From assembly GCF_000576425.1 (NCBI RefSeq), contig NZ_KK069988.1:415976-479975 (forward strand): a stretch of DNA of 64,000 nucleotides, given 5' to 3'. The notes below the pieces were generated by a model. It did no database searches. It was not told the origin of the DNA and saw only the letters and a program-made list of their open reading frames with translations. Numbering within the stretch: the first letter of the stretch is position 1; each line of letters starts with the position of its first letter. Shown here piece by piece: positions 8,496 to 16,457 of this stretch. Made by a program: the position numbers and the translations under genes. This DNA comes from Brachybacterium phenoliresistens (GTDB lineage Bacteria > Actinomycetota > Actinomycetes > Actinomycetales > Dermabacteraceae).

Positions 8496-9875
8496 GTGGC
8501 CCCCGCCGCCCACGACCCCCACCGCTCCGACCCCGGACGCGACGACATCCCCACCACCACCGGTGCCATCCCCACCATCACCGGGGCGATCCCCGTCCTC
8601 GAGGACGCCGCCGACCGCGATCTCGCCCATCTGCCCTCGCAGCGCGAGCTCGCCGGCACCCGCAGCAAGGTCACGATCCTCGTCATCGTGGTCCTGACCA
8701 CCCTGGGGGCGATCGGCCCGCTGGCCACCGACATGTACGTGCCGGCCTTCCCCGAGGTCGCCGGAGAGCTGGGCACCACCGCGGCGCGCATGCAGCTCAG
8801 CCTCACCGCGTTCTTCCTGGGCACGGCGAGCGGGCAGGTCGTCGCCGGCCCCCTCTCGGACCGGCTCGGACGGCGCGCCCCGCTGCTGCTGGGCATCGTG
8901 CTCTGCCTGCTGGGCTCCCTGGGCTGCGCCTTCGCCTCCAGCGCCGAGATGCTCATGGTGCTGCGCGTGCTGCAGGGCATCGGCGGCGGCTTCGGCATGG
9001 TGCTGGGCCGCGCGGTGCTGATCGACATGACCGACGGCCCCGAGCTGTTCCGGATCATGAACATCATGCAGGGCATCGGCGGGATCGCCCCGATCGTCGC
9101 GCCGCTGATGGGCGGCATCATCCTGGTGTTCGGGCAGTGGCGCGAGATCTTCCTCGTGATCGCGGCCATGTCCCTGGTGTCCCTGCTGGGGACGATCTTC
9201 CTCATCCCGGAATCGCTGCCGCCCTCGAGACGGCACGCAGGCGGGTTCCGGACCTTCCTGCACAACTGCCGCACCCTGCTCTCACGGCGTCTCTTCGTCG
9301 CGTACCTGCTGGTCAACGCGTTCTCGGCGTTCGCGGTCATGGCATACGTCTCCGCATCGACCTTCGTGGTCCAGGAGATGCTCCACTTCACCTCGACGCA
9401 GTACTCGATCAGCTTCGCCATCAACTCGGCGGGGATGATGTCCGCGTCCTTCCTCTCGGCGCGCCTGACCCGCACCTTCCATCCCCGCTCGCTGATCCGC
9501 GTCGCCCTGATCATCGTCAGCTGCGCCAGCGTGGCCCTGCTGATCGGCGCCCTCTTCCTGGACACCCCGGCCTGGATCGTGCTGCCGGCCTTCTTCCTGG
9601 CCGTGGCTCCCCAGGGCATGATCTTCGGCAACTGCGGGGCACTGGCCTCGCAGCAGGCCCGCGAGATCGCCGGCACCGGCTCCGCCATGCTGGGCCTGGG
9701 CTTCTCCTTCGCGGCGTCGCTCGCGGCGCCGCTGGTGGGCCTGGCCGGGACCCACTCCTCGCTGCCGATGGCGATCACGATGGTGGTCGGCTGCACCATC
9801 TCCATGGTCTTCTTCGTCATCGCCGGGCGGGGGAGCGGACGCAGCATCTCGCACCCCGCGGCGCAGGCCGTCTGA
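8496..9875 (+). CDS. Bcr/CflA-type MFS multidrug efflux transporter
   Basis: A 459-residue major facilitator. After a ~55-residue hydrophilic N-terminus with a repeated TTGAIPT/TITGAIPV element, 12 membrane segments follow. Family-specific features are ATDMYVPAFP at the end of the first membrane helix (DHA1 Bcr/CflA type) and the loop 2-3 motif GPLSDRLGRR. It exports drugs or small metabolites by proton antiport in related proteins; the substrate here is unknown. GTG at 8496 (after AGAGGACCTCC) is chosen over an ATG at 8427 that lies in front of a terminator-like hairpin. Confidence 0.9.
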   Translation: MAPAAHDPHRSDPGRDDIPTTTGAIPTITGAIPVLEDAADRDLAHLPSQRELAGTRSKVTILVIVVLTTLGAIGPLATDMYVPAFPEVAGELGTTAARMQLSLTAFFLGTASGQVVAGPLSDRLGRRAPLLLGIVLCLLGSLGCAFASSAEMLMVLRVLQGIGGGFGMVLGRAVLIDMTDGPELFRIMNIMQGIGGIAPIVAPLMGGIILVFGQWREIFLVIAAMSLVSLLGTIFLIPESLPPSRRHAGGFRTFLHNCRTLLSRRLFVAYLLVNAFSAFAVMAYVSASTFVVQEMLHFTSTQYSISFAINSAGMMSASFLSARLTRTFHPRSLIRVALIIVSCASVALLIGALFLDTPAWIVLPAFFLAVAPQGMIFGNCGALASQQAREIAGTGSAMLGLGFSFAASLAAPLVGLAGTHSSLPMAITMVVGCTISMVFFVIAGRGSGRSISHPAAQAV

Positions 9876-9884
9876 GACGACACG

Positions 9885-9943
9885 CGGCCGCACCTGCGTG
9901 ACCCCGGCCTCACCGGAGGCTAGCGTGTGCGCAGGTGCGGCCG
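9885..9943. terminator. 14-bp hairpin after the efflux gene
   Basis: Arms 9885-9898 and 9930-9943 are perfectly complementary. The 31-base loop contains a second small hairpin (9907-9911 with 9916-9920) and a TAGCGT box. It begins 9 bases after the efflux gene stop, and the next promoter appears to lie within its loop. Confidence 0.6.
9921..9926 (+). promoter_or_regulatory. -10 box for the GH25 lysozyme gene
   Basis: TAGCGT inside the loop of the preceding terminator hairpin. Predicted transcription start is about 9933, giving a ~50-base leader containing AGGAG before the GTG at 9983. Confidence 0.35.
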
Positions 9944-9982
9944 GCTCCCAGGTCGCGTCTTCCCCACCTCCAGGAGCATCCC

Positions 9983-10813
9983 GTGTCCCCGTACCGTCCC
10001 CGGCACCGCCGCACGCCCGAGCCCCCGCAGACCTCCTCGACCGCCCCCGGAGGCGGTCATACCCGCCGCCACCTGCTGCGCGCCGGAGCCTTCGGCGCCT
10101 CCGCCGCCGTCGGCATCCCCGCCCTCGCCGCCGCGCCCTCGGCCATGGCCGAGGGCGTCGTGCATCAGGAGATCCATGGCCAGGACGTCTCCTCCTGGCA
10201 GGGCGACGTCGACTGGGGCCGCCAGTGGGAGCTGGGCTCCCGCTTCGCCTGGGTCAAGGCGACCGAGGGCAACACCTGGAAGAGCCCGACCTTCTCCTCC
10301 CAGTACCGCGGCGCCGACCGGGTCGGCATGCCCCGCGGCGGATACCACTTCGCCCGGCCCGACACCGGGGACCCGATCACCCAGTGCGACGCCTTCCTCG
10401 ACGGCGGGGGAGGGTGGACGCCCGACGGCCGCACTCTGCCCGGCATGGTCGACTTCGAGACCAGCCCCGGACGCCCGGCGAACTACGGGCTCAGCCGCAG
10501 CGACCTGCGCTCCTGGATCTCCCAGTTCTCCTCGCACTACCGAGAGAACACCGGCCGGCGCCCCGTGATCTACACCAACGCCCACTGGTGGAACGACAAC
10601 GTCGGCAGCTGGACCCCGCGCAACTCCCCGCTGCACATCGCCAACTACTCCTACGACCCCATCGCCTCCCTCCCGGGCCGCTGGTGGGGCTGGGAGCTGT
10701 GGCAGTACTCGCCCAGCGGCCCCTTCGCCGGGGACTCCAACGTCTGGTACAGCGGCGAGGACGACTTCGCCCGGTTCGTCGCCGAGGTCGACTACGGCGC
10801 CAACGGCATCTGA
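9983..10813 (+). CDS. Tat-exported GH25 muramidase (lysozyme)
   Basis: A 276-residue secreted glycoside hydrolase family 25 enzyme that cleaves MurNAc-GlcNAc bonds of peptidoglycan. A twin-arginine signal (RRHLLRAG, hydrophobic stretch, cleavage near PSAMA) occupies about residues 28-57. The catalytic domain shows GQDVSSWQG at the first strand, WVKATEG, GYHFARP, the catalytic acidic pair in MVDFE, PVIYTN and LWQYS. It has no cell-wall-binding repeats, so it is a minimal catalytic enzyme. GTG at 9983 follows AGGAG at a good distance; earlier in-frame starts overlap the terminator hairpin. Likely role: wall turnover or competition. Confidence 0.9.
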   Translation: MSPYRPRHRRTPEPPQTSSTAPGGGHTRRHLLRAGAFGASAAVGIPALAAAPSAMAEGVVHQEIHGQDVSSWQGDVDWGRQWELGSRFAWVKATEGNTWKSPTFSSQYRGADRVGMPRGGYHFARPDTGDPITQCDAFLDGGGGWTPDGRTLPGMVDFETSPGRPANYGLSRSDLRSWISQFSSHYRENTGRRPVIYTNAHWWNDNVGSWTPRNSPLHIANYSYDPIASLPGRWWGWELWQYSPSGPFAGDSNVWYSGEDDFARFVAEVDYGANGI

Positions 10814-10829
10814 GGCAGGGGAGAGGCCG

Positions 10830-11243
10830 ATGAGCGAGCATCCCCGCCTGCTGCAGACCGTCCTGGACACGCCCGATGTCCGCGGCCTCGCCGAGTTCTA
10901 CCGGCAGCTGCTGGGCCTGCGGTACCGTCCCGGCGACGCGGACCTCCCCGATCCCGACTGGCTGGTCCTGGTCGACGAGGACGGGGTGCGCCGCCTGGCG
11001 ATCCAGGAGGCCGTCGGCATGGCCCGCTCCACCTGGCCCGACCATGCCGTGCCCCAGCAGCTGCACCTGGACATGACCGTCCCGGACCCCGAGTCCCTGA
11101 TCCGGCAGCGGGACCGGGCTCTGTCGCTGGGCGCCGCCGTCCTGCTGGACCGCTTCGAGGACGAGGAGGAGCCCCTGTACGTCTTCGCGGATCCGGCCGG
11201 CCATCCGTTCTGCATCTTCGTCGCCGGGGAGGACGAGGCCTGA
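10830..11243 (+). CDS. VOC-superfamily (glyoxalase-like) protein
   Basis: A 137-residue single-copy vicinal-oxygen-chelate protein with the two beta-alpha-beta-beta-beta modules typical of glyoxalase/bleomycin-resistance folds: DTPDVRGLAEFYRQLLGL at the start, QLHLDM in the middle, and YVFADPAGHPFCIF at the end. Candidate metal ligands are His in QLHLD and the C-terminal acidic residues. Function cannot be assigned from sequence. ATG is preceded by GGGGAGAGG. It follows the lysozyme gene by 16 bases and the next gene starts one base after its stop, so it is probably co-transcribed with both. Confidence 0.85.
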   Translation: MSEHPRLLQTVLDTPDVRGLAEFYRQLLGLRYRPGDADLPDPDWLVLVDEDGVRRLAIQEAVGMARSTWPDHAVPQQLHLDMTVPDPESLIRQRDRALSLGAAVLLDRFEDEEEPLYVFADPAGHPFCIFVAGEDEA

Positions 11244-11244
11244 G

Positions 11245-11754
11245 GTGATCCTGCCCGCCGTGCGCGACCCGCGCCTGATCACGATCCGCCGCGGCGGGAC
11301 GCTGCGCGACGAGGACCACCGCCTGCTGGCCCTGTGGGCGGCCGACTGCGCCGAGCACGTGCTCGCGCTGTTCGAGGACGAGCGGCCCGAGGATCCGCGC
11401 CCGCGCGAGGCGATAGCCGCCGCCCGCGCCTGGGCCGGGGGAGAGCTGCCCATGATGCGGGCCCGCGCCGCCGGCGGCCACGCCATGGGCGCCGCCCGGC
11501 CCCTGCGCGGTCCGGCCCGCTTCGCGGCGTACGCGGCAGGGCAGGCCGCCTGCGTGGGGCATGTCGCCGAGCACGACCTCGGCGCCGCCGCCTACGCGAT
11601 CCGGGCCGTCCGTGCCGCGCACGGCGAGGACCGGTCGGCCGGCCGCGCCGAGCGCGACTGGCAGCGGGAGCTGCTGCCCGCGGCGATCCGGGCGCTGGTG
11701 CTGGAGGACCAGGCCCGGCGCGATGCGATCTGCTGGCACGCCTTCTCCGACTGA
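11245..11754 (+). CDS. Imm5-like putative immunity protein
   Basis: A 169-residue, probably all-helical cytosolic protein. It matches my recollection of the Imm-5-like family: an N-terminal DPRLITIRRGGTL motif, then LLALWAADCAEHVL, AARAWAGGE, FAAYAAGQAA and AAYAIRAVRAA. Immunity function in that family is only predicted from comparative genomics and no toxin gene is adjacent. GTG at 11245 begins one base after the VOC gene stop, so translation is probably coupled. Alternative: a general small-molecule-responsive helical protein. Confidence 0.75.
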   Translation: MILPAVRDPRLITIRRGGTLRDEDHRLLALWAADCAEHVLALFEDERPEDPRPREAIAAARAWAGGELPMMRARAAGGHAMGAARPLRGPARFAAYAAGQAACVGHVAEHDLGAAAYAIRAVRAAHGEDRSAGRAERDWQRELLPAAIRALVLEDQARRDAICWHAFSD

Positions 11755-11762
11755 CCAGGCAC

Positions 11763-11768
11763 TACGCT
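11763..11768 (+). promoter_or_regulatory. -10 box of a probable leaderless transcript (11775 gene)
   Basis: TACGCT six bases before the ATG at 11775; no Shine-Dalgarno is present. Confidence 0.5.
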
Positions 11769-11774
11769 GGTCCC

Positions 11775-12599
11775 ATGTCGCCCGCACCCCGCTCCGTCAC
11801 CACGCGAAACGCCCGCTTCCAGCAGTGGCAGGCGATGCTCGCCAACCGCACCAAGCGCCAGCGCCTGGGGGGCTTCCTGGTCCAGGGGGTGCGTCCCATC
11901 ACGATCGCCCTCGAGCACGGCTGGTACGCCGAGGCGGTCCTCTACGACGCCGAGCGCGAGCTCTCGTCGTGGGCCCGCCAGGTGCTCGAGGACGCCGGCG
12001 CACCCCGCTACGCGCTGTCGGCCGAGCTCATGGCGGAGCTGGGGGAGAAGACCGAGGACGTCCCCGAGCTCATCGTGGAGATGCGGATGCCGCGCGACGA
12101 CCTCTCGCGGATCCGCGTCGGCCCGGACTTCCTGGGCGTCGCCTTCGACCGCCCGTCGAGCCCCGGGAACCTCGGCTCGATCATCCGCTCGGCCGATGCC
12201 TTCGGCGCCGCCGGCGTGATCGTGACCGGACACGCGGCCGATCCCTACGACAGCGCCGCCGTGCGGGCGAGCACCGGGTCGCTGTTCGCCACGCCGACGG
12301 TGCGCGTCTCCTCGCCGAAGGACGTGCTGGCCTGGGTGCGTGCCCGCCGCGAGGACGGCGACCCCATCCAGATCCTCGGCACCGACGAGAACGGCCAGGC
12401 CGAGGTCTTCGACGCCGATCTCACCGGACCCACCCTGCTGGTGATCGGCAACGAGACCAGCGGCCTCAGCACGACCTGGCGCGAAGCCGTCGACCTCATG
12501 GTGAGCATCCCGATGACCGGTTCCGCGAGCTCCCTGAACGCGGCGAACGCGGCCAGCATCGTGCTCTACGAGGCGACCCGGCAGCGGCTGCGGTCATGA
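11775..12599 (+). CDS. TrmH/SpoU-family RNA 2'-O-methyltransferase
   Basis: A 274-residue SPOUT-fold RNA methyltransferase. The N-terminal ~110 residues form the substrate-binding domain (RNARFQQWQAML, then KRQRLGGFLVQGVRP). The C-terminal SpoU domain carries all three motifs: motif 1 around SPGNLGSIIRSADAFGA, motif 2 in LLVIGNETSGLS, and motif 3 around VSIPMTGSASSLNAANAASI, which build the knotted SAM site. The target is rRNA or tRNA and cannot be specified. The long upstream reading frame is an overlap with the Imm5-like gene; ATG 11775 has a TACGCT box directly before it, so a leaderless message is likely. Confidence 0.9.
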   Translation: MSPAPRSVTTRNARFQQWQAMLANRTKRQRLGGFLVQGVRPITIALEHGWYAEAVLYDAERELSSWARQVLEDAGAPRYALSAELMAELGEKTEDVPELIVEMRMPRDDLSRIRVGPDFLGVAFDRPSSPGNLGSIIRSADAFGAAGVIVTGHAADPYDSAAVRASTGSLFATPTVRVSSPKDVLAWVRARREDGDPIQILGTDENGQAEVFDADLTGPTLLVIGNETSGLSTTWREAVDLMVSIPMTGSASSLNAANAASIVLYEATRQRLRS

Positions 12600-12693
12600 G
12601 CGTCTAGGCGACGCGTCCGGGCCGACGGCGCATCCCGGCCGGCGACGGGTCCGGGCGGGCGACGCACTCCGGGCGCTTCTGGGCACTGCGCCG

Positions 12694-12707
12694 ATAATGT
12701 ACGTTAT
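12694..12707. promoter_or_regulatory. AT-rich near-palindrome, possible orphan operator
   Basis: A 14-base near-perfect palindrome (6 of 7 pairs) followed by GTAAAG, in an otherwise extremely G+C-rich 205-base gap between two convergent genes (12600-12804). No gene starts from it on either strand. It resembles regulator operators but could be a relic. Confidence 0.3.
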
Positions 12708-12804
12708 GTAAAGTCAGTAGGGCGGAGCCGCTGGTGCGGACTCCCCTGGGATGCGCCGCGGGATCCGGAGGCGTCGGAGCGCCCGGACCCCTGCGGCGGG
12801 CGCG

Positions 12805-13392
12805 TCAGCTCTCCGAGCCGTCCCCGAAGGCGGCGACCACGCCGTCGCCGTCGTGCCACGTCGCCCGCAGGCGCACCGTGCCGTCGAGCTGGTCGACGGT
12901 GCGCGCGATGCTGAACGGCTCGCCGCCCAGGATCTGCTCGGCGCTCGGGAGCTCGGCGCCCGTGTCCACCTCCAGGCTCAGGACGACGGACTGCTCCCGC
13001 GCGGCGACGCGCCGGCCCTCGGCGTCGACGATCTCCAGCGGTGCCTGCTCCTGCTCGCCGCACAGCGCGCGGCGGAAGCAGTCCAGCGCCACCTCGTCGT
13101 GCGCGCCGTCGTAGACGAACCGCTCGCCGAGCACGGAATGCTGCATCGTGCCGACCAGGTGCTCCTCGGCGCCGTCGACCGGTGCACCCCGGTACGCCAG
13201 CGGCACATGGAGCACGACCTCGCCCACCCGGACCACATGGCATTCGACGCCGACCTCGCCCGCCGGATCGTCGAAGCGGTACGCCCCGAGCACCTCCATC
13301 TCCCCCGGCTCTCCCCACGGACGGGCGTCCAGGAAGGACCGGAGCAGCTCCGGCTTGGACGGGGTCAGCTGGGCCTGGTGGATGATCGCCAT
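12805..13392 (-). CDS. Maltokinase N-terminal cap-like protein
   Basis: A 195-residue protein resembling the N-terminal cap domain of actinobacterial maltokinases, here as a stand-alone protein without a kinase domain. Hallmarks are MAIIHxAxLTPSKxELL at the N-terminus, CHVVRVGEVVLHVPLAYRGAP, and VYDGAHDEVALDCF. These caps are related to cystatin-like folds; the function of free-standing copies is unknown. Because it ends at 12805 and its neighbour at 12599 is on the other strand, it is monocistronic. ATG 13392 has TAGCGT six bases upstream and no Shine-Dalgarno, suggesting a leaderless message. Confidence 0.78.
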   Translation of the reverse strand: MAIIHQAQLTPSKPELLRSFLDARPWGEPGEMEVLGAYRFDDPAGEVGVECHVVRVGEVVLHVPLAYRGAPVDGAEEHLVGTMQHSVLGERFVYDGAHDEVALDCFRRALCGEQEQAPLEIVDAEGRRVAAREQSVVLSLEVDTGAELPSAEQILGGEPFSIARTVDQLDGTVRLRATWHDGDGVVAAFGDGSES

Positions 13393-13398
13393 GCGACC

Positions 13399-13404
13399 AC
13401 GCTA
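13399..13404 (-). promoter_or_regulatory. -10 box of a probable leaderless transcript (13392 gene)
   Basis: TAGCGT on the minus strand, six bases before the ATG at 13392. Confidence 0.5.
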
Positions 13405-13451
13405 TCGCCTCGGCCCGGGCGCGGGCCTCTCCCCCGCCACCCGGCGGCGCG

Positions 13452-14423
13452 TCAGACCGACGAGGCCGGGACGTCCTTCTGGAAGGTGACGCGCTCGCGC
13501 CGGCGACGGAAGCCGAGCCCCTCGTACAGCCGGGTCGCGCCCGTGAGGCTCTCGGAATCCACCTCGAGGGTCACCTCGTGCAGACCTGCGACCTCGGCGG
13601 CACGTCGGATCGTGCTGGCCAGCATCGCCCGGGCGATCCCGCGCCCGCGGGCCGCCGGCACCGTCCCGACCAGCGCGACGTACAGGCTGTCGGGCTCGTA
13701 CTGCGCGGCGAGCACGTAGCCGACCACCTTCCCGGCGGCGTCGCGGGCCACCGTGCCGAGATCGTGCCGGGACTTCGCCGAGTCCCACATGCTCGCCCAG
13801 CGCTCCTCGTCGATGGGGGCGCTGCCCCAGTGGTCGCGGAAGGCCTCGAGGTGGGCGAGGCGCACCTCGCGACTGTCCTCCGGGCGGACGGGCGCCAGCT
13901 CCACGCCGGGCGGCAGCGTCTCGGGCAGGCTCTCCCCCGGCAGGTCACGGGCCAGGTCCAGCCAGGATCGCGCCGGCGCATACCCCTCGCGGCGCAGGAG
14001 ATGGCGCACGGTGGACGTCTCCACTCCGCCGCTGATCCGCAGGTGATGGGGAGCTCCCGGGTGACGCTCCCGCATGAGGGCCGCGGCGCGGTCCTCGGCG
14101 AAGGCGAGCAGGCGCGCCCCGATCCCTCGGCGCCGATGCTCGGCGTGGACCCCGCCGGAGACCTCGGCGCGGTGGAAGCCCTCGGCATCGGCCGCGGAGC
14201 CCACGCCGACCCAGACGATCGCCACCAGGTCGCCGCCGATCCGCACGCCCCGGGAGTCGGCGGCCGGGTCCATGCCCGGGCTCGAGAGGATCTCGCGCAC
14301 ATCGACCTCGTCGAAGGTCTCGACGATGCCGTCGACAGCCTCCAGATGGGTCAGCAGCGCGGCGATCTGCGGTGCGTCCTCGAGGGACAGCGGGGCGACG
14401 GTGAGCTCGGCGGAGGAGGTCAT
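13452..14423 (-). CDS. Tandem-GNAT N-acetyltransferase
   Basis: A 323-residue protein with two GNAT domains, about residues 1-150 and 165-323. Each shows an acetyl-CoA-binding motif A: HRRRGIGARLLAF in the first and ARGRGIARAMLAS in the second. The fold order is that of mycothiol synthase (MshD), but I see nothing that fixes the substrate. Start ATG 14423 has AGGGAGGA 7 bases upstream; an ATG at 14441 overlaps the stop of the upstream gene (ATGA) and would add 6 residues. Either way it is translationally coupled to the winged-helix gene. Confidence 0.85.
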   Translation of the reverse strand: MTSSAELTVAPLSLEDAPQIAALLTHLEAVDGIVETFDEVDVREILSSPGMDPAADSRGVRIGGDLVAIVWVGVGSAADAEGFHRAEVSGGVHAEHRRRGIGARLLAFAEDRAAALMRERHPGAPHHLRISGGVETSTVRHLLRREGYAPARSWLDLARDLPGESLPETLPPGVELAPVRPEDSREVRLAHLEAFRDHWGSAPIDEERWASMWDSAKSRHDLGTVARDAAGKVVGYVLAAQYEPDSLYVALVGTVPAARGRGIARAMLASTIRRAAEVAGLHEVTLEVDSESLTGATRLYEGLGFRRRRERVTFQKDVPASSV

Positions 14424-14437
14424 GAGCACATCCTCCC

Positions 14438-15538
14438 TCATGGCGCGGGGAACGGGAATCGCGCGAAGGCGCCCCGGGCCTGGCGGCGCGCGATCGCGGG
14501 CCAGGGCGCGAACTCCTCGGTCTCCAGCCGGCGGGCACCGGGCCTGCCGGCGCGCCGCCAGAGGCCGATCATCGTCCCCCGACGCACCACGCCCCGCTGG
14601 AACATGCCGTTGTTGCCGGGCACCAGGCGGGGATGGTCCGCCTCGGCGATGAGGCTGCGGCGGTCGGGGTAGCCCAGCACGAGCTCGTCGAAGCCGGGCA
14701 GCAGGAAGGTCGCATCGACCGCGGCGCCCGCCTCCTCGATCTCGGCCGCCAGGCCCGGGCGCTGGAAGCGCATCTCCCCGGCGGCATCGGTCCCGGCCTC
14801 CTCGAGCCGGTCCCGGATCCGCGGCAGGGCGGCGCGCAGGCGCGAGAGCGGGAGCTTGCTGAACCAGCCGGCATCGCGGACCGTCGCCGGTCCCCGGCTG
14901 CGCAGGTAGCGCAGCAGGAGCTCCGCGACCGCGGCGTCCTCGTCCCCGTCGAAGCGCTCCGCGAGCCCGCTGCCCTCCGGCAGGGCGCGCCGCGCCAGGA
15001 CGATCCGGTTCTCCCCCTCCTCCAGCGGCCCGTGCACCAGCACCCCGGTCTGGATGAGATGGCGCAGGACCGCGTACCCCGCGCCGGCGGCCACCGGGAT
15101 GCCGTGCGCCTCCCAGAGCGCGAGCAGCCCCGCCCTGCCGATCCCGCCGGGGGCATCGGCCTCCTCCAGCACGAGGGCGCGGGCGCGCTCGAGATGATGC
15201 TGCGCGATGCCCAGCTCCCGATGACGGGTGAGGGAGGCCCGCACCTGGGCCGGCGCGCAGAGCTCGGTGAGCCAGCGCGCGTCCTGCGCGGCCATGACGA
15301 AGATCGTGCCGCGCATCGGGTAGCCGCGCACCAGCTCCCCCCGGGCGAAGGCGTCCTGGACGCGGCCGATCGGATCGGTGCCGGAGCGCAGGCGCAGGGC
15401 CACCGAGGACAGGGCGCCGGGGAGGTCCTGGCCCTGCAGGGCGAGGAACCGGGCGGCCAGCTCCGCCGGGTCCGCGGCGCCGGCCGCGACGAGCCCCTGG
15501 GCGACCAGGCGGGCGCGGGTGAGTGTGCGATCGACCAC
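14438..15538 (-). CDS. Winged-helix DNA-binding domain protein (HTH_42/AlkX family)
   Basis: A 366-residue protein of the winged-helix DNA-binding (PF06224-type) family. The N-terminal region has the family signature FLALQGQDLPGA; the centre has RGYPMRGTIFVM and DARWLTELCAP; the C-terminal part has LLPGFDELVLGYPDR and RGTMIGLWRR. Some relatives (YcaQ/AlkX, AlkZ) are DNA glycosylases that unhook cross-links, using a QxQ/QxD motif; the QGQD here is a candidate catalytic pair. DNA repair is therefore plausible but not proven. GTG 15538 has TAGTCT six bases upstream (leaderless). It is divergent from the TauE gene and 14-18 bases from the coupled acetyltransferase. Confidence 0.83.
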   Translation of the reverse strand: MVDRTLTRARLVAQGLVAAGAADPAELAARFLALQGQDLPGALSSVALRLRSGTDPIGRVQDAFARGELVRGYPMRGTIFVMAAQDARWLTELCAPAQVRASLTRHRELGIAQHHLERARALVLEEADAPGGIGRAGLLALWEAHGIPVAAGAGYAVLRHLIQTGVLVHGPLEEGENRIVLARRALPEGSGLAERFDGDEDAAVAELLLRYLRSRGPATVRDAGWFSKLPLSRLRAALPRIRDRLEEAGTDAAGEMRFQRPGLAAEIEEAGAAVDATFLLPGFDELVLGYPDRRSLIAEADHPRLVPGNNGMFQRGVVRRGTMIGLWRRAGRPGARRLETEEFAPWPAIARRQARGAFARFPFPAP

Positions 15539-15544
15539 CCGGGA

Positions 15545-15550
15545 AGACTA
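15545..15550 (-). promoter_or_regulatory. -10 box of a probable leaderless transcript (15538 gene)
   Basis: TAGTCT on the minus strand, six bases before the GTG at 15538. It is back to back with the promoter for 15614. Confidence 0.5.
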
Positions 15551-15599
15551 TCGGCGCGCCGACCACCGGGTGTCCGCGAAGTGCGGGCCGCGCGGACCG

Positions 15600-15605
15600 T
15601 AGGCT
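15600..15605 (+). promoter_or_regulatory. -10 box of a probable leaderless transcript (15614 gene)
   Basis: TAGGCT eight bases before the GTG at 15614. Confidence 0.5.
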
Positions 15606-15613
15606 CTGGATCC

Positions 15614-16408
15614 GTGCCCGTCCTCGACGACCTCTCCCCCTGGATCCTCCTGTTCCTGCTCGGCGCCGCCTTCGTGGCGGGCTGGGTCGATGCGGTCGTG
15701 GGCGGAGGCGGCCTGGTGCAGCTGCCCGCTCTGCTGACCGGACTGCCGGCGGGCACGAGCACCGGCACGGTGCTGGGGACGAACAAGGTCGCCAGCGCCG
15801 CCGGGACGGCGATCTCCTCCCTCACCTACATGAGGCGGGTGCGTCCGGTGCTGGCCACCGTGGTGCCCCTCGTGGTCTGCGCGGCGCTCGGCAGCGCTGC
15901 GGGCGCCATGATCGCGAGCTTCATCCCCAGGCCGTGGATGTCCCCCATCGTGCTGGTCGCGCTGCTGGCGGTGGGCGTCCACACGCTGCGCCGTCCGGTG
16001 ATGGGCCTGGAGCACTCACCGCGCCACCACGGCGCGCCGCATGTGCTGCGCACCGCTGGGATCGGTCTGGGCGTGGGCGTCTACGACGGGGTGCTGGGCC
16101 CGGGGACCGGCAGCTTCTTCATCATCCTCATGGTCGCGCTGCTGGGGTACGGGTTCCTCGAGGCCAGCGTCCATGCGAAGCTCGCGAACCTCACCACCAA
16201 CCTCGGGGCCCTGCTCGTGTTCGGCGTGCAGGGACATGTGTGGTGGCTGCTGGGCGCCGTGATGGCGCTCGCGAACATCGCCGGCGGCTACCTCGGCGCA
16301 CGCCTCGCGCTGCGCTTCGGCTCCGCCTTCGTGCGGGTGGTGTTCCTGGTGGTCACCGGCGGGCTGTCGCTGCGTCTGGCCTGGGACACGCTGCAGCTGC
16401 TGATCTGA
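15614..16408 (+). CDS. TauE/SafE-family anion permease
   Basis: A 264-residue membrane protein of the TauE/SafE (sulfite/sulfonate exporter) family, with about eight membrane segments in two related halves. Signature glycine-rich turns are GWVDAVVGGGGLVQLPAL in the first half (about residues 23-40) and GVYDGVLGPGTGSFF in the second (about 155-169). Family members move sulfite, sulfonates or other organic anions; the substrate here is unknown as there is no sulfur gene nearby. GTG 15614 is preceded by TAGGCT with no ribosome binding site. Confidence 0.88.
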   Translation: MPVLDDLSPWILLFLLGAAFVAGWVDAVVGGGGLVQLPALLTGLPAGTSTGTVLGTNKVASAAGTAISSLTYMRRVRPVLATVVPLVVCAALGSAAGAMIASFIPRPWMSPIVLVALLAVGVHTLRRPVMGLEHSPRHHGAPHVLRTAGIGLGVGVYDGVLGPGTGSFFIILMVALLGYGFLEASVHAKLANLTTNLGALLVFGVQGHVWWLLGAVMALANIAGGYLGARLALRFGSAFVRVVFLVVTGGLSLRLAWDTLQLLI

Positions 16409-16413
16409 TCGAC

Positions 16414-16431
16414 ACAGCGGATTCCCGCTGT
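16414..16431. terminator. Short hairpin between convergent genes
   Basis: Arms 16414-16420 and 16425-16431 (7 bp, 4-base loop), just after the TauE stop and facing the end of the minus-strand dehydratase gene. Small but well placed. Confidence 0.4.
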
Positions 16432-16457
16432 ACATGCTCGTCCCGCTGTGCGCGCCG

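Noticed and set aside
7236-9263. 675-residue minus-strand frame opposite CPBP and efflux genes
   Set aside because: His/Gln/Arg/Gly-rich composition without any domain; the plus-strand genes are well supported.
9983-10813. Lysozyme and xerD as signs of a prophage
   Set aside because: No capsid, terminase, portal, holin or integration site; the lysozyme has a Tat signal and xerD lies in its housekeeping location.
11245-11754. Toxin-immunity locus
   Set aside because: An Imm5-like gene is present but no polymorphic toxin, secretion system or toxin fragment is nearby.
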